NCBI GenBank assembly: GCA_021816925.1
Contig: JAKAWQ010000019.1
Span: 1-54,601, forward strand
Direction of reading: 5' to 3'
Origin: Pseudomonadota bacterium
Lineage (GTDB): Bacteria > Pseudomonadota > Alphaproteobacteria > Acetobacterales > Acetobacteraceae
DNA length: 54,601 nt
In this document: positions 24,055 to 32,430 of the stretch, piece after piece
Numbering within the stretch: position 1 is the stretch's first letter
How the letters are laid out: every line of letters starts with the position of its first letter
The notes under the pieces: model-generated
Seen by the model: the letters and a program-made list of their open reading frames with translations, nothing else
Databases searched by the model: none
Told to the model about the DNA's origin: nothing
Program-made: the position numbers and the translations under genes

Positions 24055-24871
24055 GCGCGGCAGGCACCTCGGGCTCGCCAAGGCGTTCCTCGATGGCGGC
24101 GGCAGCCTCCTGCACAGCGGCAACGAAACGGGTGCGGTGGCGCCGCGCGCGCTCCTCGAGCGTGACGATCGAAATCGTCGCCAGGCAGGCGCCGGCGTGA
24201 TCGCGGATCGGCGCGGCGATGCAGGCGACCGCCTCGGCCGACTGGCCAAGCTGGATCGCGATGCGCTGGGCGAGTGCGACGGCGGATTCGGCGCTCAGTG
24301 CCTCGGGATCGATGGGCGCGCGGCCCGTGGGCGAGGGCCGCGCGGCGCGGCCGAAAAGGGCAACGCGCTCGGCGCGCGGCAAGTGGCCGGCAAGCAGCCG
24401 CCCCGAGGCCGTCCAGTTGAGCGGCAGGCGCGTGCCGACGCGGGCGCTGATCGGGAAATGGCCCGGCCCTTCGACCATGGCCAGCACCACCATGCTCTCG
24501 CCGTCGCGGCCGCAGATCTGCACCGTCTCGCCGACGCCGGCGGCAAGCCTGCGCATGACCGGGTCGGCCAGCGAAAGAAGGTCGAGCGCGCGCGCATAGG
24601 CAAGGCCGTAATGATGGAGGCGCGGACCGAGCCAGATGCGATTGCCGGCGGCGCGCGAAAGAAGGTTGCGATGCAGGAGCGAGTCGATCACGGCGTAGAT
24701 CGAAGAGGCGGGGGCGCCCACGCTGCGGCCGATCTCGTATGGCGATGCGGGCCGTCCGCTCTGTTGCAGGTGATCGAGGATCTGCAGGGTGCGGTCGAGG
24801 AAGCTCGCACGGGTGCGGCGGCCGGCGGGCCCGGCAGCGACAGCGAGGGCGGAGCGGCGTTGACGCATCAC
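24044..24871 (-). CDS. IclR-family transcriptional regulator
   Basis: A 275-residue regulator with an N-terminal winged helix-turn-helix at about 25-80 (FLDRTLQILDHLQQ, then SPYEIGRSVGAPASSIYAVIDSL) and a C-terminal effector domain (about 95-265) with the family pattern of small-molecule binding. ATG 24871 and ATG 24868 are equivalent starts. It diverges from the SelA-like PLP gene across 43 nt, so it most likely regulates that gene and the following ABC importer in response to their substrate. Confidence 0.88.
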   Translation of the reverse strand: MMRQRRSALAVAAGPAGRRTRASFLDRTLQILDHLQQSGRPASPYEIGRSVGAPASSIYAVIDSLLHRNLLSRAAGNRIWLGPRLHHYGLAYARALDLLSLADPVMRRLAAGVGETVQICGRDGESMVVLAMVEGPGHFPISARVGTRLPLNWTASGRLLAGHLPRAERVALFGRAARPSPTGRAPIDPEALSAESAVALAQRIAIQLGQSAEAVACIAAPIRDHAGACLATISIVTLEERARRHRTRFVAAVQEAAAAIEERLGEPEVPAALSA

Positions 24872-24914
24872 GGGAGCTGCTCCAGAGTAAGGAACGATGC
24901 TCCGTAATTAGAGA

Positions 24915-26171
24915 ATGAGCGCCCGCCCCGCAATGCCCGCGCCCCTCGATGCCCCCGCCCCTCCCCGCCCCGACCAGCCGGCCGACATCCGCGCGCGCCT
25001 TGGGCTCCGGCCGATCATCAACGTTTCCGGCACGATGACCGCGCTCGGCGCCTCGATCGTGGTTCCGGAGGCCGTGGCGGCGGTCGCCTCCGTGCTCCGT
25101 GAGTTCGTCGAGATCGACGATCTGCAACGCAAGGCGAGCGGGGTAATCGCGCGGCTGACGGGCGGCGAGGCAGGCTTCGTTACCGCCTCCTGCTCAGCCG
25201 GCATCACGCTCGCGATCGCGGCGGCGATGGCCGGGGCCGACCTCGCGGCGATCGAGCGCCTGCCGGACGCAACGGGGATGCGGAACGAGGTGCCGATCTT
25301 GCTCGGCCACATGGTGGGATACGGCGCGCCGGTCGAGCAGGCGATTCGCCTCGCCGGCGCGCGCCCGGTGCCGGTCGGCCAGGCAACCGAGGCGGAGCCC
25401 TATCAGATGGCGGGCGCGATCGGGCCGCGCGCGGCCGCCGTGCTCTACGTCGTCTCGCACCACACGGTGGAATACGGTCAGCTTTCGCTCGAAGAGGTGG
25501 CGGAGGCAGCGCACGCGACGGGCGTGCCCGTGATCGTCGATGCGGCCTCGGAATATGATCTCAAGGGATTCCTGGCGCGCGGGGCGGATCTCGCCTGCTA
25601 CAGCGCGCACAAGTTCCTCGGCGGCCCGACGGCCGGCATCGTCGCCGGGCGGAAAGCGCTGGTGCGCGCGGCCTATTTGCAGAACCGCGGCATCGGCCGC
25701 GGCATGAAGGTAGGCAAGGAAGGCATGGTGGGTGCGATCGCCGCGCTGGAGGCATGGGAAAAGCGCGACCATGCGGCGGTGCGCGCGCGCGCGCGTGCCG
25801 CACTCGACCTCTGGCGCGAGGCGCTCGGGCGACGGGCAGGAATCCGCGCCGAGATCGTGCCCGACCCGACCGGCAATCCGCTCGAGCGTCTCAGGGTCTG
25901 GGTCGATCCCGCCGCGGCGCGCATTACCCCCTGGGACCTCGCCGATGCGCTGGCGGCAGGCAGGCCGCCGGTGATCGTGCGCGACCACGAGGTCGAGCTC
26001 GGCTGGTTCCAGCTCGATCCCTGCAACCTGCACGCGGGCGAAGAGCGCGTGGTGGCGCGGCGGCTCGAAGAGGAACTCGACCGGGCACACGCGGCCAATG
26101 CGCCGATTGCAACCAGCCTTGCCGAGCGGCGCCGGCGGCGCACCACCGCCGTGCTCGCCTGGCCCGACTGA
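24915..26171 (+). CDS. SelA-like PLP-dependent enzyme
   Basis: A 418-residue fold-type I PLP enzyme of the SelA/D-glucosaminate-6-phosphate ammonia-lyase type. The Schiff-base lysine is Lys233 in [12 protein letters not shown], the cofactor-ring aspartate is Asp209 ([11 protein letters not shown]), and the N-terminus has [11 protein letters not shown]. No selC or selB is present, so selenocysteine synthesis is unlikely; deamination or C-S/C-O elimination of a small amino compound is more plausible. It is followed after 41 nt by an amino-acid-type binding protein, so transporter and enzyme probably share a substrate. Confidence 0.82.
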   Translation: MSARPAMPAPLDAPAPPRPDQPADIRARLGLRPIINVSGTMTALGASIVVPEAVAAVASVLREFVEIDDLQRKASGVIARLTGGEAGFVTASCSAGITLAIAAAMAGADLAAIERLPDATGMRNEVPILLGHMVGYGAPVEQAIRLAGARPVPVGQATEAEPYQMAGAIGPRAAAVLYVVSHHTVEYGQLSLEEVAEAAHATGVPVIVDAASEYDLKGFLARGADLACYSAHKFLGGPTAGIVAGRKALVRAAYLQNRGIGRGMKVGKEGMVGAIAALEAWEKRDHAAVRARARAALDLWREALGRRAGIRAEIVPDPTGNPLERLRVWVDPAAARITPWDLADALAAGRPPVIVRDHEVELGWFQLDPCNLHAGEERVVARRLEEELDRAHAANAPIATSLAERRRRRTTAVLAWPD

Positions 26172-26212
26172 CCGGCTTCGAGAAATCGAAGGAAAATAGG
26201 AGGAAAACAGTG

Positions 26213-27091
26213 ATGACCACACGCACTTCCGAACGGCGCAACCTGATGAAGCTCGGCGGGGCGGGCCTCCTCGCCGCGGGTGCCGCGGCCGGGCTGCTCG
26301 ATGCGCGAAAAGCCGCGGCAGCGCCCGCAAGTCTCCTCCAAAAGGTGCTCAGCCGCGGGCACCTGATTGTCGGCACCGGCAGCGCCAATGCGCCCTGGCA
26401 CTTCAAGGACGAAAAGGGAGTGCTGACCGGCATGGACATCGCGATGGCGAAGATTCTCGCCAAGGGCCTGTTCGACGACGAGAAGAAAGTGGAGTTCGTG
26501 CTCTCCACGCCGGCCTCGCGCATCCCGAACATCACCACCGGCAAGGTGGATATCGTCATCGACTTCATGACGGTGACGCCTGAGCGCGCCCAGCTCGTCG
26601 CCTTCACCCGGCCCTACTACGTGGAAGCGGTATCTTTGCTGACGCTCGCGGGGGCGAAGATCAACAGCTTCGAGCAGATCGCCGCCAAGGGCTCGGGCGC
26701 CACCGTCTCGATCCTGCAGAACGTGGGCGCGGCCGAGCTCGTGCACCGCGCACTGCCGAAGGCGAAGGTGCTGCAGCTCGACACGCAGGCGAACGTGATC
26801 CAGGCACTCGACAGCCATCGCGTGGACGGTGCCGCGGTCGATCTCTCCAACGTGCGCTGGCTCGTCAAGCAGCAGCCCCACCATTACGCCGACGCCGGCA
26901 AGACCTGGGACAACATGCTCTACTCCGCGGCCGTCAGGCTCGGCGATCCGGACTGGCTGCACTTCGTCGATACCGCCTTCTCGGTCGCCATGTTCAGCGA
27001 CATGACCGGTCACGGCATCTACGTCTCCGCCTTCCAGGAATTCTTCGGCGAGCGGCCGCCGGCCACGCGCTCGGGCTTCCCCTCGATCTGA
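26213..27091 (+). CDS. amino-acid-type ABC transporter substrate-binding protein, copy 1
   Basis: A 292-residue family 3 solute-binding protein. A strong AGGAGG site (26198-26203) precedes ATG 26213. The N-terminus reads RRNLMKLGGAG, a twin-arginine-like start with a hydrophobic stretch and Ala-rich cleavage region, so it is exported. The family pattern is clear (GHLIVGTGSANAPWHF, GMDIAMAKILAKGL). It is followed within 10 nt by a close paralog, so the importer has two receptors. Substrate not readable. Confidence 0.9.
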   Translation: MTTRTSERRNLMKLGGAGLLAAGAAAGLLDARKAAAAPASLLQKVLSRGHLIVGTGSANAPWHFKDEKGVLTGMDIAMAKILAKGLFDDEKKVEFVLSTPASRIPNITTGKVDIVIDFMTVTPERAQLVAFTRPYYVEAVSLLTLAGAKINSFEQIAAKGSGATVSILQNVGAAELVHRALPKAKVLQLDTQANVIQALDSHRVDGAAVDLSNVRWLVKQQPHHYADAGKTWDNMLYSAAVRLGDPDWLHFVDTAFSVAMFSDMTGHGIYVSAFQEFFGERPPATRSGFPSI

Positions 27092-27101
27092 CACGCCCGC
27101 G

Positions 27102-27971
27102 ATGCTCCTCCCGGAGACGAAGGGGCGCCGCCGGGTGCTCTTTGCGCTCGGCGGCGTCGGAGTCGCTGCTGCCATCACCCGTTCGCGCCGGGGGCATGCC
27201 GCGGAGGAAAGCCTTCTGCAGAAGGTGCTCGCTCGCGGCCGCGTGATCGTCGGCACCGGCAGCGCCAACGCGCCCTGGCACTTCAAGAACGTCAAGGGCG
27301 CGCTCACCGGCATGGACATCGCGATGGCGCGGATCCTGGCCAAGGGCCTGTTCGACGACGGAACCAAGGTAGAGTACGTGCTCTCCTCGGCCGCAGCGCG
27401 GATCCCGAACCTCACCACGGGTAAGGTGGACGTGGTGATCAACTTCATGACCGTCACGCCGGGCCGCGCCCAACTCGTCGCCTTCACCCGCCCCTATTAC
27501 GTCGAGGCGGGCGCGTTGCTGACGCTCAAGGGCGGCAAGACCTACGATCAGCTCGCCGCGATGGGGAAGCGGGCGCGTATTTCGGTGCTGCAGAACGTCT
27601 ATTCCACGCGCAACGTCCACCAGAAGCTGCCCAAGGCGAGCGTCGAACCGTTCGATACGCCCGCGAACGTGATCCAGGCCTTGGACAGCGACCGGGCGGA
27701 CGCCGCCTCGATCGATCTTTCGAGCGTGCGCTGGCTGGTGCGCCGCTTCCCGAACCACTACGCCGACGCGGCCCCGGGCCGCGCCTGGAACACGCAGCTC
27801 TATTCGGCGGCGGTCCCGCTCGGCGAGCCCGATTGGCTGCACTTCGTCGATACCGCCTTCCAGGTCGCGATGTTCAGCGACATGACCGGCCACGGCATCT
27901 ACGTCTCGGCCTTCGAGGAGTTCTTCGGCGAGCGGCCGCCGCCCACGCGCTCGGGCTTTCCCTCGATCTGA
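27102..27971 (+). CDS. amino-acid-type ABC transporter substrate-binding protein, copy 2
   Basis: A 289-residue tandem duplicate of the preceding gene. Long stretches are identical (VIVGTGSANAPWHF, ERPPxTRSGFPSI at the end), while the region around 160-200 has diverged. The N-terminus has RRRVLFALGGVGVAAA, again twin-arginine-like. The divergence in the middle suggests a second ligand or affinity for the same permeases. It is 12 nt before the first permease gene. Confidence 0.9.
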   Translation: MLLPETKGRRRVLFALGGVGVAAAITRSRRGHAAEESLLQKVLARGRVIVGTGSANAPWHFKNVKGALTGMDIAMARILAKGLFDDGTKVEYVLSSAAARIPNLTTGKVDVVINFMTVTPGRAQLVAFTRPYYVEAGALLTLKGGKTYDQLAAMGKRARISVLQNVYSTRNVHQKLPKASVEPFDTPANVIQALDSDRADAASIDLSSVRWLVRRFPNHYADAAPGRAWNTQLYSAAVPLGEPDWLHFVDTAFQVAMFSDMTGHGIYVSAFEEFFGERPPPTRSGFPSI

Positions 27972-27983
27972 GCCGCCTCGGGC

Positions 27984-28646
27984 GTGGGATACGTTCTCAA
28001 CTTCACGCTCGTCTGGCGGCATTTCGGGCGGCTCGAATGGGGGCTCCTGCTCAGCCTCGAGCTTGCGGTACTCGCGATCGGCATTGGCAGCGTGCTCGGC
28101 CTCGCGCTCGCACTCGTCCACAATGCCGGCGGGCGCGCCGTCAGGCTCGCCGTCGGCGCGTATGTCGAGTGCATCCGCAACGTGCCGCTGCTGCTGCTCG
28201 TCTATCTCGTCTTCTACGGCATCCCGACAGTCATCGATCTCCGCTACAGCGCGACGACGAGCTTCGTTGTTACGCTTTCCTTGTACGCGGCGGCCTACCT
28301 CGTGGAGGTATTCCGCGCCGGCCTCGCCGCCGTGCCAACCGGCCTGATCGAGGCGGGGCGCGCGATCGGGCTCAGGCGCGGGCAACTCCTGCGCGACGTT
28401 CGGCTGCCGCTGATGTTCCGCATCGTGCTCCCTTCCCTTTCCAACACCTTCGTTTCGCTCTTCAAGGATACCTCGGTCGCCTCCGTGCTCGCCGTGCCGG
28501 AGCTCACCTACGGTGCGCAGTGGATCAACTTCAACACCTTCCGCATCATCGAGGTCTATATGGTGGTGACGCCGATGTACGTGGTCACCGGCTATGCAAT
28601 CCTCTGGGTGCTGCGCCGCTTCGAGCGGCGGCTCGCGGTGCGCTGA
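27984..28646 (+). CDS. amino-acid-type ABC transporter permease 1
   Basis: A 220-residue HisM/GlnP-type inner-membrane permease with about five hydrophobic segments and the EAA loop (about 120-145: LIEAGRAIGLRRGQLLRDV). The start is GTG 27984, since no ATG lies between the previous stop and the first helix. It forms a heterodimer with the next permease and feeds the ATPase at 29317. Confidence 0.9.
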   Translation: MGYVLNFTLVWRHFGRLEWGLLLSLELAVLAIGIGSVLGLALALVHNAGGRAVRLAVGAYVECIRNVPLLLLVYLVFYGIPTVIDLRYSATTSFVVTLSLYAAAYLVEVFRAGLAAVPTGLIEAGRAIGLRRGQLLRDVRLPLMFRIVLPSLSNTFVSLFKDTSVASVLAVPELTYGAQWINFNTFRIIEVYMVVTPMYVVTGYAILWVLRRFERRLAVR

Positions 28647-28648
28647 GC

Positions 28649-29299
28649 ATGTTCGCCGCCATGCTCGCGGCCCTGCCGTTCCTGGGCGGCGGCCTCCTCG
28701 TCACGCTTGAGGTCTCGGCCCTCGTCGTCGTCGCGGCGCTTTTCGGCGGCCTTTTGCTCGGCACCGGCGTCACCTGGGGCCCGCTCGCCCTCCGCCTCGT
28801 AATCCGGACCTTCGTCGATATCGTCCGCGGCATTCCGGTGCTGGTGCTGATCTTCGCGGTCTATTACGTGAGCCCGGAGATTGGCCTCCGCTTCGGCAAT
28901 TTCACCGCCGCGGTGGTCGCACTTTCCCTCTTTTCGACCGCGCAGGTGACGGAGATCGTGCGCGGTGCGGCATCTTCCATCCATCACGGGCAGATGGAGG
29001 CGGGTCGCTCGATCGGGCTCACCTTCACCGGCTGCCTCGTCTGGGTCATCATTCCCCAGGCCGTCCGTCGCTTCCTGCCGCCCTGGATCAACAGCGTGGC
29101 GGATGCCGTGAAGGGCAGCGCGCTCGTTTCGTTGATCGGGGTGGTGGATCTGATGCTCTCGATCCAGCAAGTGATCGGCCGCACCTACCGCCCGATGCCG
29201 CTCTATATACTCGGGGCGATCATCTATTTCGTCATCAACTACACGCTTTCGAGCCTGAGTCGCGGGTTCGAGGCGCGCTTCGCCTATGTCCGCGAATGA
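28649..29299 (+). CDS. amino-acid-type ABC transporter permease 2
   Basis: A 216-residue permease of the same family as its neighbour. The EAA loop is at about 115-140 ([23 protein letters not shown]). The start at ATG 28649 is 2 nt after the first permease. Its TGA overlaps an ATG of the ATPase frame. Two different permeases imply a heterodimeric channel. Confidence 0.9.
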   Translation: MFAAMLAALPFLGGGLLVTLEVSALVVVAALFGGLLLGTGVTWGPLALRLVIRTFVDIVRGIPVLVLIFAVYYVSPEIGLRFGNFTAAVVALSLFSTAQVTEIVRGAASSIHHGQMEAGRSIGLTFTGCLVWVIIPQAVRRFLPPWINSVADAVKGSALVSLIGVVDLMLSIQQVIGRTYRPMPLYILGAIIYFVINYTLSSLSRGFEARFAYVRE

Positions 29300-29316
29300 C
29301 CCAAGGGGACCGTGGG

Positions 29317-30078
29317 ATGAGCGAGCCGATCGTGCGCATCGAAAAGTTGGAGAAGAGCTTCGGCGCGGTGCGCGTGCTGAACGAGGTGAGCCTCGATGTC
29401 GGCAAGGGCGACGTGGTGACGATCATCGGCCCCTCGGGCGGCGGCAAGACGACCCTCCTCCGCTGCGTCAACGCGCTCGAGACCTACGACGCCGGTTCGG
29501 TCCGGATCGACGGCGATGAGGTCGGGTTCTCGGACGGCGCACGCCGCCGCCGGCGCGGCGACCGCGAGCTTGCACGCATCCGCGCCGAGACCGGCATGGT
29601 CTTCCAGCTCTTCTATCTTTTTCCGCATCTCACCGCGGCCGAGAACGTGATGCTCGGGCTCCGCCGCGTGCGGCGGATGGGCAAGGCCGAGGCGCGTGAG
29701 CGCGCGATGCGCTGGCTCGAACGGGTGGGGCTTCGCGAAAAGGCGGAGAGCCTGCCGGCGCAGCTTTCCGGCGGGCAGCAGCAGCGCGTCGGGATCGCCC
29801 GCGCGGTTGCCATGGACCCGAAGGTGCTGCTGCTCGACGAGATCACCTCCGCACTCGATCCCGAATTGGTGGGCGAGGTGCTGGCGGTTGTGCGCGGCCT
29901 CGCCGAAGACGGCATGACGATGCTCGTGGTGACGCACGAGATGACGTTCGCGCGCGAGGTGAGCGACCGCGTCGTGTTCATGGAGGGAGGACGGATCCTG
30001 GCCGAGGGCCCGCCGGCGGCCGTCATCGTCGATCCGGCCAACGAGCGCGTCCGGACGTTCCTGGCACGATTCAGGTAG
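29317..30078 (+). CDS. amino-acid-type ABC transporter ATP-binding protein
   Basis: A 253-residue ATPase of the GlnQ/HisP type: Walker [10 protein letters not shown] (about 37), Q-loop MVFQLF, signature LSGGQQQR, Walker B VLLLDEI, H-loop VVTHEM. ATG 29317 has AAGGGG upstream. A 7-codon longer start at 29296 overlaps the permease stop and is possible. It powers uptake by the two permeases and two receptors upstream. Confidence 0.93.
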   Translation: MSEPIVRIEKLEKSFGAVRVLNEVSLDVGKGDVVTIIGPSGGGKTTLLRCVNALETYDAGSVRIDGDEVGFSDGARRRRRGDRELARIRAETGMVFQLFYLFPHLTAAENVMLGLRRVRRMGKAEARERAMRWLERVGLREKAESLPAQLSGGQQQRVGIARAVAMDPKVLLLDEITSALDPELVGEVLAVVRGLAEDGMTMLVVTHEMTFAREVSDRVVFMEGGRILAEGPPAAVIVDPANERVRTFLARFR

Positions 30079-30161
30079 TGCCCAAGGCAGAGCAATGCCG
30101 GTCGCGGAGCCGCCGCGCAAGGACGCCGAGATCGGACACAGCAGCAAAGGGTCGTGCGGCA

Positions 30162-30653
30162 GTGACCAACAAAGAGGCGGAACGAATCCTTGTACAGGCC
30201 CTGTGCAAGCTGAAGGGTGAGCTCTGCACGTTCGGCAAAATAATCGGCGAGCGTCCTCTGGTATTCCGTATCGCCCACTACGTGGCGTGCGAAGCCGAAA
30301 GAGAAAATATCACCGTGGATTGCGATTATAATCGACGCATCAGCGACATCAAAACATTCCGGACTAAAAAATGGACCCTGCCTGACGGCAGGAAATCGCT
30401 TCGTTTTTTTCCGGACATCGTGCTTCATCAGAGAGAAAGCGACGGTCGGAATATTCTGGTCTGCGAGGTCAAGAAGAAGGGGGATCGCCGGGGGCGCGAG
30501 TGCGACCACCAACGGCTGAAAATATTAACATGCCGGAACGGTGGGTTCGGCTATAGCGTCGGCGCGTTCGTCGAAGTTGACCAACAGGAGTCGCGCATCC
30601 GCTTGCAATGGTTTCGCGGCGGCGCAAAGGATGGCGAGGAGATCACCATCTGA
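30162..30653 (+). CDS. hypothetical protein with PD-(D/E)XK-nuclease-like motif
   Basis: A 163-residue protein not recognised by family, starting at GTG 30162; an earlier GTG at 30078 overlaps the ATPase stop. It has FFPDIVLH (Asp85) followed by ILVCEVKKKG (Glu102, Lys104), which reproduces the D...ExK core of PD-(D/E)XK nucleases, with a downstream DHQRLK. The codon use is visibly less GC-rich than its neighbours, suggesting recent acquisition. No methyltransferase or partner subunit lies nearby, and the toxin-antitoxin pair follows 360 nt on. The nuclease role is inference from motif spacing. Confidence 0.65.
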   Translation: MTNKEAERILVQALCKLKGELCTFGKIIGERPLVFRIAHYVACEAERENITVDCDYNRRISDIKTFRTKKWTLPDGRKSLRFFPDIVLHQRESDGRNILVCEVKKKGDRRGRECDHQRLKILTCRNGGFGYSVGAFVEVDQQESRIRLQWFRGGAKDGEEITI

Positions 30654-31014
30654 GCTGTTCCGCGCCGGGCCTTTCCGCGGCTCCGCGTGACTTCCTTGTG
30701 AAGCAGCGACAGCGCGTGGCTGCCCTCCGGCGGAGCCGCCCCCCTTGCTGGCCCGGGCGCAAAGCCGCTGCTTCGCCGGCCCGCCAGTCCGGATCCCCTC
30801 CTTTCGACGACCGCCCACGGTCTCCGGTCGGACCGTAGCCGGTCATCTTCACGGCGGTTTGGATCCGCTCGACCGTCATGCCGGGCCACAGCGGCCTTCA
30901 GCGGGCGGCGCCCCGAACGAGCTTCCGACGCCGGCACAAGCGAGGGATCACCACTGGTGCAATGGCTTTGGTTCTGTGCTACCCAGGTTCCGAATTGGAG
31001 CTAATTCGGAACCA
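30654..31014. other. intergenic region, no gene recognised
   Basis: This 361-nt stretch separates the nuclease-like gene from the toxin-antitoxin pair. Frames on both strands are Arg/Gly-rich and carry no motif. The only structured element is the palindrome at 30986-31013. It may hold remnants of a gene lost beside an accessory insertion. Confidence 0.5.
30986..31013. promoter_or_regulatory. perfect operator-like palindrome before the antitoxin gene
   Basis: GGTTCCGAATT (30986-30996) and AATTCGGAACC (31003-31013) are perfect 11-bp inverted repeats around a GGAGCT spacer, ending one base before the antitoxin start codon (31015). This is the expected place for an autoregulatory site bound by the ribbon-helix-helix antitoxin. 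In RNA it could also pair across the ribosome site. Confidence 0.75.
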
Positions 31015-31251
31015 ATGCCCGCCAACCTGTCGATCAAGAATGCCCCCGATGAGGTGGTCCGTCGTCTGCGCCAGCGGGCCGAGCGGCATCATCGCTCTCT
31101 GCAAGGAGAGCTGCTTGCCATCATTGAGGACGCGGTGCGATCCGAACACACGCTCAGCCCGGCAGAGTTGCTGGCGGAGGTCAAGCGGCTCGGGATCAGC
31201 ACACGGGCCGATTCCGCGGCCATCATTCGGACCGACCGTGAGCGACATTAA
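31015..31251 (+). CDS. vapB: FitA/VapB-type ribbon-helix-helix antitoxin
   Basis: A 78-residue protein. The N-terminal half (about 1-40: ANLSIKNAPDEVVRRLRQRAERHHRSLQ) is a ribbon-helix-helix DNA-binding fold of the FitA/Arc type. The C-terminal half is the tail that would occupy the toxin active site. ATG 31015 follows the palindrome at once. The end overlaps the PIN toxin gene by 14 nt, typical of these pairs. It should neutralise the toxin and repress the operon. Confidence 0.9.
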   Translation: MPANLSIKNAPDEVVRRLRQRAERHHRSLQGELLAIIEDAVRSEHTLSPAELLAEVKRLGISTRADSAAIIRTDRERH

Positions 31252-31609
31252 GGTGGTGGACGCCTCAGCGCTTGCCGCCCTGCTGTTCGGGGAGCCCCGG
31301 GCAGCGGCGGTCGCAGCGAGCCTGGAAGACGCCCGCTTGGCCGCCCCTGCCCTGCTTCCCTTCGAACTTGCCAATGTGTGCCTGACCAAGATGAGACGCC
31401 ATCGGGCGCAACGAAAGGCATTACGTGCCGCGTTCCGGCTCGCGGAGCGACTGGCCATCGAGACGGTTGTCGTCGATCATGAGGCCGCGCTTGATCTCGC
31501 CGAGGCAACAGGTTTGACCGCCTATGACGCAAGCTATCTCTGGCTCGCGCGTGCGCTCGGCGCAGAGCTGGTGACACTCGACCGGAAGCTGGCGAAGGTG
31601 GCGATATGA
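31238..31609 (+). CDS. vapC: VapC-type PIN-domain ribonuclease toxin
   Basis: A 123-residue PIN-domain protein starting at GTG 31238 inside the antitoxin gene. The acidic metal-binding residues are Asp8 (VVDASA), Glu43 (PFELANV), Asp97 (YDASYLWLA) and Asp115 (TLDRKL), so the active site looks intact. Relatives cleave tRNA or rRNA to stop growth. The pair sits in an accessory-like stretch with the nuclease-like gene and a damaged acetyltransferase gene. Confidence 0.92.
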   Translation: MSDIKVVDASALAALLFGEPRAAAVAASLEDARLAAPALLPFELANVCLTKMRRHRAQRKALRAAFRLAERLAIETVVVDHEAALDLAEATGLTAYDASYLWLARALGAELVTLDRKLAKVAI

Positions 31610-31690
31610 GGTCCGCTGCCGTACGCAACGCGAGCGCGATCATCCATGACGCGAGGATATCTCGCGGGTCCGGCGGGGAGACGGAGCGCC

Positions 31691-32158
31691 GTGACGTTGG
31701 CGGCGCGCCTAGTCCGTGACGTAACGGCAACCGAGGTGCCGGCCGCCGAGCGGCCGACGCCAGCCCATCCCCTCCAGCTCTATCTGCACGATTTTTCCGA
31801 ATACGCCCCGCTCGAAAGCCCGTATGGCGAAGTGGGCGAAGAGGGGCTCTTTCCCTACGCCTGGCTGGAGAGCTATTGGCAGGAGGCCGGCCGTGTTGCG
31901 CTCCTCATCCGCGCCGACGGACGCATCGCGGGCTTCGTTCTGCTGAACCGATGGTCGGCGCTCGACCGGCCACTCGATCGGGCGGTGGCCGAGTATAATC
32001 GCCCGGCGCTCGCGTTCTGGCGAAGCGCGGTCGGCTCACTCGGCGTCGGCCGGATCGAAGAGCAACCGGGGAACGGGCAACGCTGGTCCGGAACCGTGCT
32101 TTCTTTCGACAACCGGCCTGCGTCGGCAGAGCGCCAGCAACTGGAGGAAAGGCGATGA
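31691..32158 (+). CDS. GNAT acetyltransferase-like protein with internal deletion
   Basis: A 155-residue frame from GTG 31691 (GGAG just upstream; ATG 31646 is an alternative). The N-terminal half is a typical GNAT start (LQLYLHDFSEYAPLES, LIRADGRIAGFVLL) and the C-terminus has the family end (ALAFWRSAVG, RWSGTVLSFDN). About 35 residues expected between AVAEY and NRPALAFWR, including the acetyl-CoA-binding R-x-x-G-x-G/A loop, are missing. The reading frame is kept, and its TGA overlaps the start of the next gene. It is probably inactive as an acetyltransferase. Confidence 0.65.
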   Translation: MTLAARLVRDVTATEVPAAERPTPAHPLQLYLHDFSEYAPLESPYGEVGEEGLFPYAWLESYWQEAGRVALLIRADGRIAGFVLLNRWSALDRPLDRAVAEYNRPALAFWRSAVGSLGVGRIEEQPGNGQRWSGTVLSFDNRPASAERQQLEERR

Positions 32159-32400
32159 GCGGACAAGCTGGAGACGGGACAATCCTTAAGCATATCCAGG
32201 ACCTCGCCGCGGAGGAGGAGCGGCTTTACGGGCAGGCCAGGATCACGGAGGCGGATCGCACGCGCCTCAAGGCAATCGGCGTGGAGCTTGACCAATGCTG
32301 GGACCTGCTGCGCCAGCGCCGCGCGCTCCGCGAATTCGGCATGAACCCGGAGGAGGCAAAGCTCAGGCCGCCGGACGTCGTGGAGAAGTACGAAGGATAG
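32155..32400 (+). CDS. DUF2630 family protein
   Basis: An 81-residue acidic, helical protein with the DUF2630 pattern (ILKHIQDLAAEEERLYGQ, then LDQCWDLLRQRRALREFG, and RPPDVVEKYEG at the end). Function unknown in any organism I know of. A GGAGGAAAG ribosome site precedes ATG 32155, which overlaps the GNAT stop, so they are coupled. Confidence 0.88.
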   Translation: MSGQAGDGTILKHIQDLAAEEERLYGQARITEADRTRLKAIGVELDQCWDLLRQRRALREFGMNPEEAKLRPPDVVEKYEG

Positions 32401-32430
32401 GCCACGCCGGCGGAGCGGGTGGGCACGGCG

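Noticed and set aside
24915-26171. SelA (selenocysteine synthase) assignment for the PLP enzyme
   Set aside because: No selB, selC or selD in the window, and the gene is linked to an IclR regulator and an amino-acid-type importer.
30551-30937. Minus-strand frames in the gap before the toxin-antitoxin pair
   Set aside because: Gly/Arg-rich, no start with a ribosome site, partly antisense to the nuclease-like gene. Possible relic of a gene but not supportable.
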